Positions 46,588-59,860 of a DNA stretch of 64,000 nucleotides are shown in pieces; positions within the stretch are counted from its first letter, which is position 1; each line of letters opens with the position of its first letter. Source of the stretch: Pseudomonas sp. GD04091 (lineage in GTDB: Bacteria; Pseudomonadota; Gammaproteobacteria; Pseudomonadales; Pseudomonadaceae); NCBI RefSeq assembly GCF_029836165.1, contig NZ_JAOEBG010000001.1:1-64000 (forward strand). The letters run 5' to 3'. The notes below the pieces were generated by a model. That model saw only the letters and a program-made list of their open reading frames with translations, ran no database searches and had not been told where the DNA came from. Both the position numbers and the translations under genes were made by a program.

Positions 46588-49500
46588 TTACAACGCCTCC
46601 AGCTCCGCCATCAGGTCGCTCAACCGATCGACCTTGTCCTCGTCCAGCGCGCTGTCCTGCAGCCCGTGCACGTACTCGGCCAGCTCCTCCACCGTGCTGC
46701 ATTCGAACATCGCCCGCAACGGCACGTTCAACTGCAGGGCCTTCTGCACCCGCGAGGCGATCTGCGTGGCCAGCAGCGAATGCCCGCCCAGCTCGAAGAA
46801 GTTGTCGCGCACGCCCACCCGTTCGGCCTTGAGCACATCGGCCCAGATGCCGGCGAGGGTCTGCTCCAGCTCGTTGCGCGGCGCCAGGTAGTCTTGGCTG
46901 TGCTGGCCGCCGATCTCGATGACCGGCAGCGCCTTGCGGTCGAGCTTGCCATTGGCGTTGTGCGGCAGGTTGTCGAACCAGCCCCAGTGCAACGGCACCA
47001 TGTACTCAGGCAGCTCGGCGCGCAGGCGCTGCTTGAGCTGGTCGAGCAACGCGGCATCGGCCTCGACGCCCTGATGGGCCACCAGGTAGCCCACCAGGTG
47101 CTTGCCATTGACGCCTTCCTGCACCCCAACCGCGGCATCGCGCAGCTCCGCTTGCTCGTGCAGGCGCGCCTCGATCTCGCCCAGTTCGATGCGGTAGCCA
47201 CGGATCTTCACCTGATGGTCGATACGGCCGACGTACTCCAGCACGCCATCCGGACGACGACGAGCCAGGTCGCCGGTGCGGTACAGACGTTCGCCCGGCG
47301 CGCCATACGGATGCGGGATGAACGCCTGCGCGGTACGCAGCGGATCGCCGACATAGCCACGCCCCACGCCGGTACCGGCGACGCACAGCTCGCCCACCGC
47401 GCCCAGCGGTACCAGGGCCTGGTCCTCGCCCAGCAGGTACAGGCGGTTGTTGTCGGTCGGCGTGCCGATCGGCAGGTAGCTGCCCTGGGTCGACGCCGGG
47501 TCGACGCGGAAGAACGCCACGTCGTCCGAGCACTCCGCCGGGCCGTATGCGTTGACCAGGCCGATCTGCGGATAGCGCTGCAGCCACTGCGCGGCCAGCT
47601 CCGGCGGCATCGCCTCGCCGGTCGGCAACATCCAGCGCAGGCCGTCCAGGGCCTGGTGCTCGTTGGCCAGCATGCCCTGGATCAGCGACGGCACGCTTTC
47701 CAGCACGGTGATGCCGGTGGCCTGCACATGGGCCAGCAAACCTTGCGGATCATGGGCAATGGCGTTCGGCACGATCTCCACCTTGGCACCGAACAATGGC
47801 GCGGCGAGGAACTGCCAGACCGAGATATCGAAGCTCTGCGACGCGGTCTGGGCGATCACGTCCTGCTCGTCCAGCGTCAGGTACGGCACCTTGCTCAACT
47901 GGTTGTTGAGCATGCCGCGCTGCTCGACCATCACGCCCTTGGGCAGGCCGGTGGAGCCCGAGGTGTAGATCACATAGGCGAGGTTGTCCGGCGCGCTGTG
48001 GATACCTGGGTTATGGCTGGCCACATTGCTCGCCTGCACCTCTTCCCAGACCAGCAGTTTCGGCCGTACCGCGCCTGCCACCTCATCGAGCAGCTGACGC
48101 GCCTGCTCGGCGCACGCCGCGCTGCACACCAATACCGGCGTGCGGCTCAGCTCGACGATGCGTTGCAGGCGCGCCGACGGCAGGCCCGGATCCAGCGGCA
48201 GGTAACCGGCGCCGGCCTTGAAGCTGCCGACGATCATCCCCAGCAAGGCCAGGCCGCGCTCGGCCAGCAGTGCCACCGGCTGGTCGACGGCGACGCCCGC
48301 CCCGACCAGGGCATGGCCCAGGCGGTTGGCCGCCAGGTTCAGCCCGGCATAGTCGAACGAGGCCTCCAGGCAGCGAGCGACGGTGCGCTGCGGATGCGCC
48401 GCGACCCGTGCCTCGAACAGCTCGACGTAGCTTTGCTCCAGGGCATAGGCGTGCTCGGTGCGGTTGCAGTCCTCGAGCAGGAAGCGCTGCTCGTCGGCGC
48501 CCAGCAGCGGCAGTTCGTCCACTTCGCCGTCGAAGCCTTCGACCAGTGCCAGCAGCAGGCGCCTGAACTCGGCGAGCAGGCGCTCGACGGTCGGGTAGTC
48601 GAAGTAGCGCTGGTCGAACGACAGGTGCAGGCCCAGGTCATCGCCTGGGTAGCACACCGCGGTCAGCGGGAAGTTGGTGTGGGTGCGGCCCGAATCCGAG
48701 CTCGCGTTCAGGTGCTGGGCATGGTCGAGCACGGCGGTTTCCACCGGGGCGTTCTCGAACACGAACAGGCTGTCGAACAGCGGCTGGCCCTTGGGCAGCT
48801 CGCTGCACTCCTGGATCGCCACCAGCGGCAGGTACTCGTATTCGCGCAGTTGCATGTTGCGATCGAGCAGACCTTGCAGCCATTCACGCACGCTGCGGCG
48901 CTCGCCCGGCTGCGGCAACTGCACGCGCAGGGCGATGCTGTTGATGAACAGGCCGACGGTGCGCTGCATCTGCGGCAGGCTCACCGGGCGCCCGGCCACG
49001 GTGACGCCGAACACCACGTCGCGATCGCCGCTGTAGCGCGCCAGGGTCAGGGCCCAGGCCGCCTGGGCGAAGGTGTTGACGGTCAGCTGATGGGCCTGGG
49101 CCAGCTCGCGCAACCGCGCGCCCTCGCTGAGCTCGAGGCGGGTGTAGCAGTCGCCCACCAGCATGCCGTCGCCGGCATGGTCATGGCGCAGCGGACGGTC
49201 GCTGGGGATCGCCGTGGCGCGCTCGAAACCGGCCAGGTTGGCCTGCCACCACAGGCGCGCCTCGTCGAGGTCCTGGCGCTGCAGCCAGCCGATGTAGTCG
49301 CGGTAGCGCGGTGGCACCGGCAAGCGGGCCTGGCGGCCTTCGCCCAGGGCCTGGTAGATCTCGAAGAAGTCGTTCATCAGCAGCGAGCGGCACCAGGCAT
49401 CGATGAGGATGTGGTGGTTGCTCATCATGAACCAGTAGCGCGCGTCGTCCACGCGCACCAGGCGCAGGTGGAACGGCGCTTCGCGCAGCAGCTCGAAACC

Positions 49501-52500
49501 GGCCTCGCGCTCCTGCTTGTGCAGGGCCTGCAGGCGCGCCTCCTGGGCGTGCTCGTCGAGGCCGCGCCAGTCCTGGTAGTCAACCGCCGTCTTGCCGGGC
49601 TTGTGGATGATCTGCAGCATCGCTTCGCCGGCGTTCCAGCTGAACGACGCACGCAGGGCTTCGTGGCGCGCCACCACGGCCTGCCAGGCCTGGGCGAAGC
49701 GCTCGGGGTCCAGGGCACTGTTGATGCGGTAGCGGTCCTGCATGTAGTAGATGCCGGTGCCCGGCTCCAGCAGGGTATGCAGCAGCAAGCCTTCCTGCAT
49801 CGGCGTCAGCGGGTAGACGTCCTCGATCTCGGCGGCCGCGACCGGCAATGCGTCGATCTGTTCCTGAGTCAGTTGCGCCAGGGGGAAGTCCGACGGCGTG
49901 AAGCTGCCGTTGCCCTCGACCAGGCAGTGCGCGACCAGCGCCAACAGCTCCTGGCGGTAGGCTTCGGCCAGCCCGGCGATGGTCTGCTCGTCATAGCGCT
50001 CGGCGCTGAAGCTCCAGCGTAGTTGCAGGGCGCCGCCATAGACCTGGCCATCGACACTCAGCCAGTTGGGCAAAGGCGCGTCCAGGTCGTGAGCCAACCC
50101 TGCCGGCGCGTCGAGTGGCTGGAACAGCGCGGCCTCGTCGAACTGCTGGTCGAACTGGCCAAGGTAGTTGAAGGTGATGCGCGCCTGGGGCAGCGCGGCC
50201 ATGCGTTCGCGCCCGCCCTCGTCGGCCAGGTAGCGCAGCACGCCATAGCCCAGGCCCTTGTGCGGCACCTGGCGCAGCTGCTCCTTGATGCCCTTGATCG
50301 ACGCGCCGCGAGCCGCTTCGCCCTCGCCCGCCGCCGGGCGCAGGCTCAGCGGATAGGCGTTGGTGAACCAGCCGACACTGCGGGTCAGGTCCATGTCCTC
50401 GAACAGGCCGTCGCGGCCATGGCCTTCCAGTTGCACCAGCACCTGCTCGTCACCGCTCCAGTGGCACAGGGTGCGCGCCAGGGCAGTCAGCAGCAGGTCG
50501 TTGACCTGGGTGTGGTAGGCCGCCGGTGCCTGTTGCAGCAGCTGGCGGGTCTGTTCCACGTCCAGCGCGATGGCGACGCTGCGGGCATGGTGGTGCAGGT
50601 TGCCGCCTTGCGGGTGATCGCACGGCAGTTCGCGGCGGGCTGTGCCCAGCTGGCCTTCCCACCACGCCAGTTCGTCACGCAGCGAATCGCTGCCGGCGTA
50701 GCTGGCCAGGCGCGCGGCCCAGTCCCCCATGGCATGGGTCTTGGCCGCCAGCGCTTCGCCACGGTACAGCGCCTGCAGGTCTTCGAGCAGCACGCGCCAC
50801 GACACGCCATCGACCACCAGGTGATGGATCGCCAGCAGCAGGCGTTGCGCGCCCTGGCCGTCGGTGATCAGCAAGGCGCGCAGCAGCGGCCCTTCGGCCA
50901 GGTCGAGGCTGCGCTGCACATCGGTGTAGAGCGCCTGGCAGTCGTCGAAGTCGGTCACCGTGGCCGTCCACAGCAGCGGCTGGCTGGCCGGTTGGGCGTA
51001 CTCGCCCTGCCAGCGGCCATTGGCCTGGGCGAAGCGCAGGCGCAGGCGCAGGCTGTCATGTTGCGTCACCAGCGCGGTCAGGGCCTGCTCCAGGGCTTCG
51101 GCCTGCAATGGCCGACGCGCCTCGAGCAACACGGCCTGGTTCCAGTGCTGGGGCTGCGGTACCTCGCTGTCGAAGAACCAGTGCTGGATCGGCGTCAGGC
51201 CGGTGCGTCCCTGGCGCGGGCCTTGCTCGATGGCGCTCGGCGCTTCGCTGCGGCTGACCACGGCCGCCAGGGTCTGGATGGTCTGGTGCTGGAACAGATC
51301 GCGCGGGGTGAACTGCAGGCCCAGCTGGCGGGCGCGGCTGACCACCTGGATCGACAGGATCGAGTCGCCGCCCAGTTCGAAGAAGTTGTCCTGCACGCCG
51401 ATGCGCGACAGGTTGAGCACCTCGCGCCAGATCTGCGCCAGTTGCTCCTCCAGTGCATTGGCAGGCGCCTGGTAATGCTGGCGCGCCTGTTCCAGGTCCG
51501 GCGCCGGCAGTGCCCGACGGTCGAGCTTGCCGTTGCCCATCAAGGGCAGGCTGTCGAGCAGCACCAGGTGCGCCGGCACCATGTAGTCCGGCAGGTGCAG
51601 GCGGGCGTCGGCCTTGACCGCTTCGCGCAGGCGGGCCTGGGCTTCGCTGTCCGCGCCGGCCTGACGGCAGACCAGGTAGCCCACCAGTTGCTTGCCGCCC
51701 GGCAGGTCGAGCGCCAGGACCACGGCCTCCTCGACATCGGCGTGCTCTTGCAGGCGGCTTTCGATCTCGCCCAACTCGATGCGGAAGCCACGGATCTTCA
51801 CCTGCTGGTCGGCACGGCCGACATATTCCACCAGGCCGTCGGCGCGCAGGCGCACCAGGTCGCCCGTGCGGTACAGGCGCCCGCCGTCAGGGCTGAACGG
51901 GTCGGCGACGAAGCGCTCGGCGCTCAGGCCTGGTCGATCGTGGTAGCCCTGGGCCAGACCCGCGCCACCGATGTACAGCTCGCCGATGCCGCCTTGCGGC
52001 AGCAGCGCCAGGTCCTCGTCGAGGATGTAGGCGGTGCGGGCACCGATCACCCGGCCGATCGGCACGCTGCCGGCATCGGCAGGCAAGGTGTCGGGCGCCA
52101 GGCAGGCCAGCGGCATGACCACGGTCTCGGTCGGGCCATAGGCGTTGAAGAACTGCTGCGGGGTGAAGGCCTGGCGGATGCGCTGCAGGTGCTCGCCGGT
52201 CAGTGCCTCGCCCCCGGTGATCACCAGGCGCACCGGCAACTGCTCGCCCTGCCCGGCCAGGTACTGGGCCAGCTGGCTACCGTAGCTCGGGGTGAAGCCG
52301 AGAATGCTCACCCGCTGCTCGCGCACCAGTTGGCAGATGTCCTCGGCGCCCCATTGGCCCTGGGCACGCAGCACCACGCGGGCACCGCACAACAGCGGGG
52401 TCAGCAGCCGCTCGCTGGCGGCGTCGAAATTGATCGAGTAGAAATGCAGCTCGCAATCGTCGCCGCGCATGCCGAACGCCTCGATCACCGCCTGGCAGTG

Positions 52501-55500
52501 CATGGCAATCTCGCCGTGGCTGACCACCACGCCCTTGGGCTTGCCGGTGGAGCCGGAGGTGTAGATCAGGTAGGCCTGGTGCTGCGGCAGGTTAAGGTTG
52601 TCCAGGGGCGCGTCGCTGTAGGCGGACAGGCTCGCGGCATCGTCCTCCAGGCGCCAGCAGGCAACACCATCGGGCAGCTCGCCGAGGCTGTCGAGCAGCG
52701 TTCGCTGGCCGATCAGCAGGCCGAGCCGGCTGTCTTCGATCATGTAGCGCAGGCGATCGAGCGGGTATTCCGGGTCCAGCGGCACGTAGGCGCCGCCGGC
52801 CTTCAGGATGGCCAACAGGGCGACCACCATTTCCAGCGAACGCTCCAGCGCCAGGCCCACCCGCACCTGCGGGCCGACCCCGCGCTCGCGCAGGGCGCGG
52901 GCCAGGCGGTTGGCCTGCTGGTCCAGCTCGGCGTAGCTCAGGTGGCTGCCGGCGAAGGTCAGCGCCAGGGCCTGCGGGGTACGCTCGGCCTGGGCGGCGA
53001 ACAGCCCGTGCAGGGTACGGTCAAGCTCGAAGTCCTGCTCGCCCTGGAGCTGGCCGATCAGTACCTGCTGCTCGGCTTCGGCCAGCATCGGCAGTTCGCA
53101 CAGGCGTTGTTGCGGGTTGTCCAGCAGCGCCACCAGCAACTGCTGCCAGTGCTCGGCCATGCGCGCGATGCGCGGCTCGTCGAACAGGTCGCGGCTGTAG
53201 GTGAAGCAGCAACCCAGGCGACCATCGAGGTCGGTGACTTCCAGGTACAGGTCGAACTTGGTGGCACTGGCGTCGTTGACCAGGTAATCCACCTGCATGC
53301 CCACCAGTTCGCGGCTCTGCTGGAAGGCCCAGCGCTGCACGTTGCACATCACCTGGAACAGTGGGTTATAGGCGCTCGAGCGCGGCGGTTGCAGGGCTTC
53401 GACCAGCTGGTCGAACGGCAGGTCCTGATGCGACTGGCCGTCGATGATGGTCTGGCGCACCTGGTCGAGCAGCGCGCGGGCGCTCATCTGCCCGTCCAGT
53501 TCGCAGCGCAGCACCTGGGTGTTGAGGAAGGCACCGATCAGCCCCTCGCTTTCCGGGCGGATACGGTTGGCCACCGGCGCGCCGATGCGCAGGTCGCGCT
53601 GGCCGCTGTAGCGGTGCAGCAGCGCGGCCAGGGTGGCGGTCATGGTCATGAACAAGGTCAGGCCGTGCTGGCTGTTGAAGGCGTGCACGCGCTGGACCAG
53701 CGCCGGGTCCAGGTCGAAGCGGTACAGCTCGCCGCGGTGGCTCTGCACCGCCGGGCGTGGCCGGTCGGCCGGCAGCGCCAGTACCGGGTGCTCGGTGCCC
53801 AGGCGGTCTTTCCAGTAGGCCAGCTGGCGCGCGCCCTCGCCGCTCTCCAGCCACTGGCGCTGCCAGACGCTGTAGTCGAGGTACTGCACCGGCAGCGGTT
53901 CCAGCGGCGACTCGCGCTCGTCGACGAAGGCCTCGTACAGCTCGGCCAGCTCGCGGGCGAAGATGTCCATCGCCCAGCCTTCGGTGACGATGTGGTGCAA
54001 GGTCAGCACGAAGCAGTGTTCGCGTTCGCCGGCTTTGACCAGGCAGGCGCGCAGCAGCGGGCCGCGCTCCAGGTCGAACGGCTGGTGCGCCTGCGCGTCG
54101 GCCAGCTGTCGCAGGCGCTGCTGGCGAACCTCGGCGGCGTCGCTGCTGAAGTCGTGCCATTGCAGGTGCAGGTTGCTGTCGTCGGCCACGCACTGGTATG
54201 GCTTGCCGTCGATGCTCGGGAAGGTGGTGCGCAGGGTTTCATGGCGCACGATCAGCGCCTGCAGGGCACGTTCGAAGGCGTCCACATGCAGCACGCCCCT
54301 GAAGCGGGCCATGCCGCCGACGTTGTAGGCGGGGCTGTCCGGCTCCATCTGCCAGAGGAACCACATGCGCTGCTGCGAATAGGACAGCGGCACGGCCTGG
54401 CGGCGGTCGACCCGGGCGATGGCGCCCTGCAGGTTGCGTGCGCCGCCGTCCTGCAGACGCGCGATCTCGGTGCAGAAGGCACCCAGTTCGCGGGCCTCGA
54501 ACAAGGCCTTGAGCGGCAGTTCGACATCCAGTGCCTGGCGGGTGCGCGAGACGATCTGGGTGGCCAGCAGCGAGTGGCCGCCGAGGGCGAAGAAGTCATC
54601 CTGCAGGCCGATCTGAGGCAGGTTCAGCACTTCGCGCCAGATCGCCGCGACCTGACGTTGCAGCGCGCTCTGCGGTTCGACATGCTCACGCTGCTGCCAG
54701 ACCGGCGCCGGCAACGCCCTGCGCTCGACCTTGCCGCTCGGCCCCAGGGGCATCTGCGCCAGGTGGATCAACTGCGCCGGCACCATGTAGGCCGGCAGAC
54801 GTTCGGCCAGCGTGGCCAGCAGCGCGGCAGTCTGTTCGATACCGCTGTAGTAGCCGACCAACTGGGCGCCCACGGCGTCCTTGTGGATCAGCACCAGCGC
54901 CTGCTCGACCCCCGGCTGCGCCAGCAGTACTGCCTGCACCTCCTCGGGTTCGACGCGAAAGCCACGGACCTTCACCTGCTGGTCGAGGCGACCGAGGTAT
55001 TCCAGCGCCTCGCTCTGCACATGCCAGCGGGCACGGTCGCCGCTGCGGTACAGGCGCGCGCCGTCGCCGTCGGGCTGGGGCACGAAGCGCTCGGCGGTGA
55101 GCCCGGGGCGTCCCAGGTAGCCACGGGCGAGGCCCGCGCCCCCCAGGCACAGTTCGCCCGGCACGCCAGGGGCGGTCAGCTCGAATTGGTCATCCAGCAC
55201 CCGGCACAGCACATTGCCCAGCGGGTGGCCGATCGGCGAGCGCTCGCCGTCGCCGGCCTGGCAGTGCCAGTGAGTGACGTTGATCGCGGTTTCGGTCGGG
55301 CCGTAACGGTTGTGCAGGCGCACCTGGGGCAGCAGTTGCAGGGTGCGGTCGCGCAACGCCGCGGGCAGCGCCTCGCCACCGGAGAACAAGCGGCGCAGGC
55401 TGCTGCAGCCGGCGGCCAGGGGCTCCTGCACGAACACCTGCAGCAGCGCTGGCACGAAGTGCAAGGTGGTCACCTGGTGCCGCTGGATGAGCTGGGCGAT

Positions 55501-58500
55501 GCGTTGCGGGTCGCGGTGCTCGCCAGGGCCGGCCAGTACCAGCCGGCAGCCGGTGAGCAACGGCCAGAAGCATTCCCACACCGACACGTCGAAGCTGATC
55601 GGCGCCTTCTGCATCAGCACGTCGCTGGCGTCCAGCGCGTAGGTGGCCTGCATCCATTGCAGGCGTTCGGCCAGCGCGGCATGGGTATTGCCCACGCCCT
55701 TGGGCTGGCCGGTGGAGCCAGAGGTGTAGATCACGTAGGCGAGGTTGTCGCCGTGCAGGTGCAGGCCCGGGGCCTGGCTCGGCCAGCTGTCCAGGTGCAA
55801 CTGGTCGAGGGCGATGGCGCTGACACCGTCGACCTGCGGCAGCTTGTCGAGCAGCGCGCTGTGACTGAGCAGCAGGCTGGCCTGGCAGTCAGCGAGCATG
55901 TAGGCCAGGCGTTCGGCCGGGTAGTCGGTGTCCAGCGGCACATAGGCGCCGCCGGCCTTGAGAATGGCCAGCAGGCCGACCAGCAGTTGCGGTGAACGCT
56001 CCAGAGCGATGGCCACCCGGGAGTCCGGGCCGACGCCCTTGTCGCGCAGGTAGTGCGCCAGGCGGTTGGCCTGCTGGTGCAGCGTGGCGTAGTCGAGCTG
56101 ACCGCCCTCCCACACCAGTGCCACGCGTTCGGGAGTGAGGCGAGCCTGTTCATTGAGCTGCTCGACCAGCAGGCGCTGGGCCCGGGCGCTCGGCGCCTGG
56201 CCCCAGCCCAGCAGCTGCGCGCGGCTCTGCTCATCGAGCAGTTGCACCTCGCCCAGGGCCAGTTGCGGCTGGGCACCCACCTGTTCCAGCAAGGTCAGCA
56301 GATGATTGGCCAGACGCTTGACGGTAGTGGCCTCGAACAGCTCGGCGGCGTAGTCGAAGGCGAGCGTCAGGCGGCCCTGGTGGTCCTCCTCGCTGTGCAG
56401 TTGCAGGTCGAACTTGGCTTCGCGGCTGTGCCATGGCAGCTCTTCGGCCAGCAGGCCGGGGAGCCGGCGCAAGGCCGACAGGTCGCGTTGCTGATGGTTG
56501 AACATGACCTGGAACAGGCCCTGCTCACGGGCCTCGGGCAAGGCTTCGAGCAGTTGCTCGAAAGGCAGGTCCTGATGCGCCTGGGCCTCGAGGGTCGCCT
56601 GGCGCACCTGGCCGAGCAGCTGCGCGAACGGCAACCGGCCGTCGAGTTCAGCGCGCAGCACCTGGGTGTTGATGAAGAAACCGACCATGCCCTGGGTTTC
56701 CAGGCGCGGGCGGTTGGCGTTGGGCACGCCGACGCGGATGTCGCCCTGGCCGGTGTAGCGGTGCAGCAGGGCCTGCCAGCCGGCCAGCAGGACCATGAAC
56801 AGACTGGCCTGCTGGTCGCGGGCGAGGTCCTTCAGGGTCGCGGCCAGCGCGGCCGGCACTTTCACGCTCAAGCGTGCGGCACGGCGGTCGCGCAGGTTGC
56901 CGCGCGGCTGGTCGGTGCACAGGTCGAGCACTGGCAGTTCGTCGCCAAGCTTGGCTTTCCAGTAGTCGAGCTGGCGTGCCGCCTCGCCGTCGGCCAGCCA
57001 CTGGCGTTGCCAGTTGCCATGGTCGGCGTAACCCAGGGGCAGCTCGGCCAGGTTCACGGCCTGGCCTTGGGCGGCATACAGCCGGGCGAACTCGTCGAGC
57101 AGGATGTTCAGCGACCAGCCATCGGCGACGATGTGGTGCAGGGTCACCCACAGCTGGTGCTGGTCGTCATCCAGGCGCGCCAGGGTCACCCGCAGCAGCG
57201 GCCCGCTGCGCAGGTCGAACGGCTGCTGGGCTTCGTGTTCGCGACGCGCCGTCACTTCGGCGCTGTCCAGGCCTTCGAGGTCAAGACGCCGCAGGCTGAA
57301 CGGCAGGCTCGGCAGGATGCGTTGCAGCGCCTGGCCGTCGACCTCGTCGAACACCGTGCGCAGCGATTCATGGCGCGCCACCAGGGCCTGGAAGCTGGCC
57401 TCGAGCGCGGCCTCATCCAGCTCGCCGCGCAAATGCAGGCCCGCCGGGATGTTGTAGGCGGCGGACTGCGGCTCCAGCTGCCACAGCAGCCACAGGCGGT
57501 TCTGCGCCAGCGACTGCGCCAATGGCTGGTGGCGAGGCTGGGTTTCGATACGCCCGGCGGCATTGCCACCGGCGTCGAGGATAGCCGCCACCGCGGCGCT
57601 GTACTCGGCGAGCGTCGGCGCTTCGAACAGGGTGCGCAGGCTGAGCGCGATGCCCAGTTCGTCACCGAGGCGCGCGGTCACCTGGGTGGCGGCGATGGAG
57701 TTGCCACCCAGCAGCAGGAAGTGATCCTCGGCCACGACCGATTCGACCTTGAGCAGCTCACGCCAGATGCCCGCGATGCGCGCCTGCAGATCGTCCGCCA
57801 TCACCGCTTCGCCCTGGGCAGTTGCCAAGGTCGGGAAACGTGCATAGATATCCAGGCTGCCGTCATCCATACGCAGACGGCAGGCCGAACGCTGCAGCTT
57901 GCCGCTGGAGGTCTTGGGCAGCGCGCCCGGGTTGAGCAGCAGCACCACCGCCGGGGCCTGGCGGCAAGCGTTGGCGATGACCCGCCGCAGGGTGTTGATC
58001 AGCGCTTCGGGCGCGTGCGCTTTCTGCACGTTGCGGCTGATCTCGACCGCCACGCCGATCCCCTCCTCGCCCTGGTCGTCGACGGCGAACACCGCCACAC
58101 GCCCCTTGCGCAGCACGTCCACCTCACGCTCCAGGGTCTTCTCCAGATCCTGCGGGTAGAGGTTCTGACCACGGACGATCAGCATGTCCTTCAAGCGGCC
58201 GGTGACGAACACTTCGCCGTCGCGCATGAAACCCAGGTCGCCGGTGCGCAGCCAGGTCTGGCCGTCCATTTCGACGAAGGTGCGCGCGCTGGCTTCGGGG
58301 TTGCGCCAGTAACCCAGGGCGATGCTCGGACCACCGGCCCAGATCTCGCCAACCCGATTGTCGCCGAGCACCTCCTGGCGCTGCGGCTCGACGATGCGCA
58401 CCGCGTGGCCCGGCTGTGGGTAGCCGCAACTCATCAGCACACTGCCCTGACCTGGCTCTGCGCGGTTGGCGGCGAACGCCTCGGCGTCCAGCTCCAGGGC

Positions 58501-59541
58501 ACCGATGCCCTGGCCGCGACGGCTGCCACTGACGAACAGGGTGGCCTCGGCCAGGCCGTAGCTGGCGAAGAAGCTGCTCGCGGCGAAGCCGCAGGCGGCG
58601 AATTTTTCGGCGAAGGTGTCGAGGCTGTCCTGGCGGATCGGCTCGGAGCCCGAATAGGCCACGCGCCAACGGCTCAGGTCGAGGCCGGCGAGCGCCGCCT
58701 CGCTGACCCGCTCGCTGCACAGGCGGTAGGCGAAGTCCGGCCCGCCGCTGATGGTGCCGCCGTACTCACTGATCGCCTGCAACCAGCGCTGCGGCCGGGC
58801 CAGGAAGTAGCCCGGCGACATCAGCACGCAGGGCACGCCACTGAAGATCGGCTGCAGCAGCCCGCCGATCAGACCCATGTCGTGGTACAGCGGCAGCCAG
58901 CTGACGATCACGTCGTCCGGGTTGAGGTCGATGCCGAAACCGTGGCGGATCAGTTGCTCGTTGGCCACCAGGTTGCCATGGCTGACCTGCACCCCCTTGG
59001 GCAACGCGGTGGAGCCGGAGGTGTACTGCAGGAAGGCGATGTCGCTCCCCGCGAGGTCCGGTGCCCGCCACTGGTCGGCCAGCTGCGGATCCAGGCAATC
59101 GACGGCCAGCAGGCCTGGGGCATTGTCGCCCGCCAGGGCTTCGAGGCCCTGCAAACTGTCACACAGCGCTTCTACCGTCAGCAGCAGACGCGGTTCGGCG
59201 TCGGCGATGATCGACAGCAGGCGCTCCTGGTGGTGCTGGCGCGAAGACTCCGGTGGATAGGCCGGTACCGCGATCACCCCGGCATAGAGGCAACCGAAGA
59301 ACGCCGCCACGTAGTCCGGGCCGCTGGGAAACAGCAGCACGGCACGTTCGCCGAAACCGGCCCGGGCCTGCAGCGCCGCGGCGATGGTCCGCGCGCGCTG
59401 ATCGAGGTCCCGATAGCTGAGCACTGCCTGCTCGCCGGGCGCGTCGGCGAGAAAGCGCAAGGCGATTCGCTCCGGGGTCTGGGCGGCGCGCTGTGCCAGG
59501 GCCTGGACCAGCGAGTGCGGGAGTTCGAAGGCGTCCGTCAT
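46588..59541 (-). CDS. pvdL: PvdL, pyoverdine chromophore non-ribosomal peptide synthetase
   Basis: A 4317-aa NRPS, close to PvdL of P. aeruginosa (4342 aa). It starts ferribactin assembly by loading an acyl chain, then Glu, D-Tyr and L-Dab. The domain order with approximate residue of a key motif is: fatty-acyl ligase ([11 protein letters not shown], 174), carrier (LGGNSIAA, 617), C (HHIVADGW, 805), A1 (1275), T (GGHSLLA, 1657), C (HHIVTEGW, 1850), A2 (2332), T (GGDSILS, 2725), E ([10 protein letters not shown], 2907), C (NHHILIDAW, 3377), A3 (3862), T (GGHSLLA, 4254). The single epimerase follows A2, fitting D-Tyr. There is no thioesterase, so the chain passes to another NRPS outside the window. 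The ATG at 59541 has AGGAA upstream. Confidence 0.96.
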   Translation of the reverse strand: MTDAFELPHSLVQALAQRAAQTPERIALRFLADAPGEQAVLSYRDLDQRARTIAAALQARAGFGERAVLLFPSGPDYVAAFFGCLYAGVIAVPAYPPESSRQHHQERLLSIIADAEPRLLLTVEALCDSLQGLEALAGDNAPGLLAVDCLDPQLADQWRAPDLAGSDIAFLQYTSGSTALPKGVQVSHGNLVANEQLIRHGFGIDLNPDDVIVSWLPLYHDMGLIGGLLQPIFSGVPCVLMSPGYFLARPQRWLQAISEYGGTISGGPDFAYRLCSERVSEAALAGLDLSRWRVAYSGSEPIRQDSLDTFAEKFAACGFAASSFFASYGLAEATLFVSGSRRGQGIGALELDAEAFAANRAEPGQGSVLMSCGYPQPGHAVRIVEPQRQEVLGDNRVGEIWAGGPSIALGYWRNPEASARTFVEMDGQTWLRTGDLGFMRDGEVFVTGRLKDMLIVRGQNLYPQDLEKTLEREVDVLRKGRVAVFAVDDQGEEGIGVAVEISRNVQKAHAPEALINTLRRVIANACRQAPAVVLLLNPGALPKTSSGKLQRSACRLRMDDGSLDIYARFPTLATAQGEAVMADDLQARIAGIWRELLKVESVVAEDHFLLLGGNSIAATQVTARLGDELGIALSLRTLFEAPTLAEYSAAVAAILDAGGNAAGRIETQPRHQPLAQSLAQNRLWLLWQLEPQSAAYNIPAGLHLRGELDEAALEASFQALVARHESLRTVFDEVDGQALQRILPSLPFSLRRLDLEGLDSAEVTARREHEAQQPFDLRSGPLLRVTLARLDDDQHQLWVTLHHIVADGWSLNILLDEFARLYAAQGQAVNLAELPLGYADHGNWQRQWLADGEAARQLDYWKAKLGDELPVLDLCTDQPRGNLRDRRAARLSVKVPAALAATLKDLARDQQASLFMVLLAGWQALLHRYTGQGDIRVGVPNANRPRLETQGMVGFFINTQVLRAELDGRLPFAQLLGQVRQATLEAQAHQDLPFEQLLEALPEAREQGLFQVMFNHQQRDLSALRRLPGLLAEELPWHSREAKFDLQLHSEEDHQGRLTLAFDYAAELFEATTVKRLANHLLTLLEQVGAQPQLALGEVQLLDEQSRAQLLGWGQAPSARAQRLLVEQLNEQARLTPERVALVWEGGQLDYATLHQQANRLAHYLRDKGVGPDSRVAIALERSPQLLVGLLAILKAGGAYVPLDTDYPAERLAYMLADCQASLLLSHSALLDKLPQVDGVSAIALDQLHLDSWPSQAPGLHLHGDNLAYVIYTSGSTGQPKGVGNTHAALAERLQWMQATYALDASDVLMQKAPISFDVSVWECFWPLLTGCRLVLAGPGEHRDPQRIAQLIQRHQVTTLHFVPALLQVFVQEPLAAGCSSLRRLFSGGEALPAALRDRTLQLLPQVRLHNRYGPTETAINVTHWHCQAGDGERSPIGHPLGNVLCRVLDDQFELTAPGVPGELCLGGAGLARGYLGRPGLTAERFVPQPDGDGARLYRSGDRARWHVQSEALEYLGRLDQQVKVRGFRVEPEEVQAVLLAQPGVEQALVLIHKDAVGAQLVGYYSGIEQTAALLATLAERLPAYMVPAQLIHLAQMPLGPSGKVERRALPAPVWQQREHVEPQSALQRQVAAIWREVLNLPQIGLQDDFFALGGHSLLATQIVSRTRQALDVELPLKALFEARELGAFCTEIARLQDGGARNLQGAIARVDRRQAVPLSYSQQRMWFLWQMEPDSPAYNVGGMARFRGVLHVDAFERALQALIVRHETLRTTFPSIDGKPYQCVADDSNLHLQWHDFSSDAAEVRQQRLRQLADAQAHQPFDLERGPLLRACLVKAGEREHCFVLTLHHIVTEGWAMDIFARELAELYEAFVDERESPLEPLPVQYLDYSVWQRQWLESGEGARQLAYWKDRLGTEHPVLALPADRPRPAVQSHRGELYRFDLDPALVQRVHAFNSQHGLTLFMTMTATLAALLHRYSGQRDLRIGAPVANRIRPESEGLIGAFLNTQVLRCELDGQMSARALLDQVRQTIIDGQSHQDLPFDQLVEALQPPRSSAYNPLFQVMCNVQRWAFQQSRELVGMQVDYLVNDASATKFDLYLEVTDLDGRLGCCFTYSRDLFDEPRIARMAEHWQQLLVALLDNPQQRLCELPMLAEAEQQVLIGQLQGEQDFELDRTLHGLFAAQAERTPQALALTFAGSHLSYAELDQQANRLARALRERGVGPQVRVGLALERSLEMVVALLAILKAGGAYVPLDPEYPLDRLRYMIEDSRLGLLIGQRTLLDSLGELPDGVACWRLEDDAASLSAYSDAPLDNLNLPQHQAYLIYTSGSTGKPKGVVVSHGEIAMHCQAVIEAFGMRGDDCELHFYSINFDAASERLLTPLLCGARVVLRAQGQWGAEDICQLVREQRVSILGFTPSYGSQLAQYLAGQGEQLPVRLVITGGEALTGEHLQRIRQAFTPQQFFNAYGPTETVVMPLACLAPDTLPADAGSVPIGRVIGARTAYILDEDLALLPQGGIGELYIGGAGLAQGYHDRPGLSAERFVADPFSPDGGRLYRTGDLVRLRADGLVEYVGRADQQVKIRGFRIELGEIESRLQEHADVEEAVVLALDLPGGKQLVGYLVCRQAGADSEAQARLREAVKADARLHLPDYMVPAHLVLLDSLPLMGNGKLDRRALPAPDLEQARQHYQAPANALEEQLAQIWREVLNLSRIGVQDNFFELGGDSILSIQVVSRARQLGLQFTPRDLFQHQTIQTLAAVVSRSEAPSAIEQGPRQGRTGLTPIQHWFFDSEVPQPQHWNQAVLLEARRPLQAEALEQALTALVTQHDSLRLRLRFAQANGRWQGEYAQPASQPLLWTATVTDFDDCQALYTDVQRSLDLAEGPLLRALLITDGQGAQRLLLAIHHLVVDGVSWRVLLEDLQALYRGEALAAKTHAMGDWAARLASYAGSDSLRDELAWWEGQLGTARRELPCDHPQGGNLHHHARSVAIALDVEQTRQLLQQAPAAYHTQVNDLLLTALARTLCHWSGDEQVLVQLEGHGRDGLFEDMDLTRSVGWFTNAYPLSLRPAAGEGEAARGASIKGIKEQLRQVPHKGLGYGVLRYLADEGGRERMAALPQARITFNYLGQFDQQFDEAALFQPLDAPAGLAHDLDAPLPNWLSVDGQVYGGALQLRWSFSAERYDEQTIAGLAEAYRQELLALVAHCLVEGNGSFTPSDFPLAQLTQEQIDALPVAAAEIEDVYPLTPMQEGLLLHTLLEPGTGIYYMQDRYRINSALDPERFAQAWQAVVARHEALRASFSWNAGEAMLQIIHKPGKTAVDYQDWRGLDEHAQEARLQALHKQEREAGFELLREAPFHLRLVRVDDARYWFMMSNHHILIDAWCRSLLMNDFFEIYQALGEGRQARLPVPPRYRDYIGWLQRQDLDEARLWWQANLAGFERATAIPSDRPLRHDHAGDGMLVGDCYTRLELSEGARLRELAQAHQLTVNTFAQAAWALTLARYSGDRDVVFGVTVAGRPVSLPQMQRTVGLFINSIALRVQLPQPGERRSVREWLQGLLDRNMQLREYEYLPLVAIQECSELPKGQPLFDSLFVFENAPVETAVLDHAQHLNASSDSGRTHTNFPLTAVCYPGDDLGLHLSFDQRYFDYPTVERLLAEFRRLLLALVEGFDGEVDELPLLGADEQRFLLEDCNRTEHAYALEQSYVELFEARVAAHPQRTVARCLEASFDYAGLNLAANRLGHALVGAGVAVDQPVALLAERGLALLGMIVGSFKAGAGYLPLDPGLPSARLQRIVELSRTPVLVCSAACAEQARQLLDEVAGAVRPKLLVWEEVQASNVASHNPGIHSAPDNLAYVIYTSGSTGLPKGVMVEQRGMLNNQLSKVPYLTLDEQDVIAQTASQSFDISVWQFLAAPLFGAKVEIVPNAIAHDPQGLLAHVQATGITVLESVPSLIQGMLANEHQALDGLRWMLPTGEAMPPELAAQWLQRYPQIGLVNAYGPAECSDDVAFFRVDPASTQGSYLPIGTPTDNNRLYLLGEDQALVPLGAVGELCVAGTGVGRGYVGDPLRTAQAFIPHPYGAPGERLYRTGDLARRRPDGVLEYVGRIDHQVKIRGYRIELGEIEARLHEQAELRDAAVGVQEGVNGKHLVGYLVAHQGVEADAALLDQLKQRLRAELPEYMVPLHWGWFDNLPHNANGKLDRKALPVIEIGGQHSQDYLAPRNELEQTLAGIWADVLKAERVGVRDNFFELGGHSLLATQIASRVQKALQLNVPLRAMFECSTVEELAEYVHGLQDSALDEDKVDRLSDLMAELEAL

Positions 59542-59634
59542 GGAATGTTCCTGCCAGTGTCTGGGTGAGTCGTGCCTGGCTGGCCCCGCGCATGACAGGC
59601 GGGCAGCGCTCGGCAGCCGGATGTACACAGGGGA

Positions 59635-59658
59635 ACGGATTGAGAGCGGAAGAAATTA
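59635..59658 (-). promoter_or_regulatory. PvdS-dependent promoter (variant iron-starvation box) of pvdL
   Basis: On the minus strand TAATT (59654-59658), exactly 16 bases, then CGT (59635-59637). The -35 element has one change from TAAAT. The pvdL ATG is 94 bases from the -10 element. Confidence 0.75.
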
Positions 59659-59764
59659 GGGCCGTCGGGCAGTGCCGGCCAGACCGGCGCAAGGCAAAAA
59701 GTTGACCGGCTTCACAGCCCTTCGCTTAGAACTGAAATTGATCGAAACTCATTAACTTTCGTAT

Positions 59765-59793
59765 TTGACAATCATTATCATTCTGAATAGTTT
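59765..59793 (+). promoter_or_regulatory. Fur-controlled promoter of pvdS
   Basis: TTGACA (59765-59770), a 17-base spacer and TAGTTT (59788-59793). A Fur box at 59767-59785 matches the 19-bp consensus at 15 positions and covers the -35 box and spacer. The surrounding 319-base gap between pvdL and pvdS holds this and the pvdL IS box only. Confidence 0.85.
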
Positions 59794-59860
59794 GTCGCAC
59801 GTCGTAGGAAGCCTCCCCCTGGGGTGTGCTCCCTTTCCCTTCAGAGACAAGGTGATTTCC

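Noticed and set aside
46549..50022. Very long plus-strand open frame (about 1157 codons) opposite pvdL, and similar ones at 50023-55995 and 56053-59568
   Set aside because: These are antisense shadows of the pvdL reading frame in high-GC DNA. Their translations lack any recognisable fold and pvdL itself is beyond doubt.
59542..59628. 29-residue N-terminal extension of PvdL
   Set aside because: It is Arg/Pro/His-rich, without a ribosome site. AGGAA precedes the ATG at 59541, which gives the known family start.
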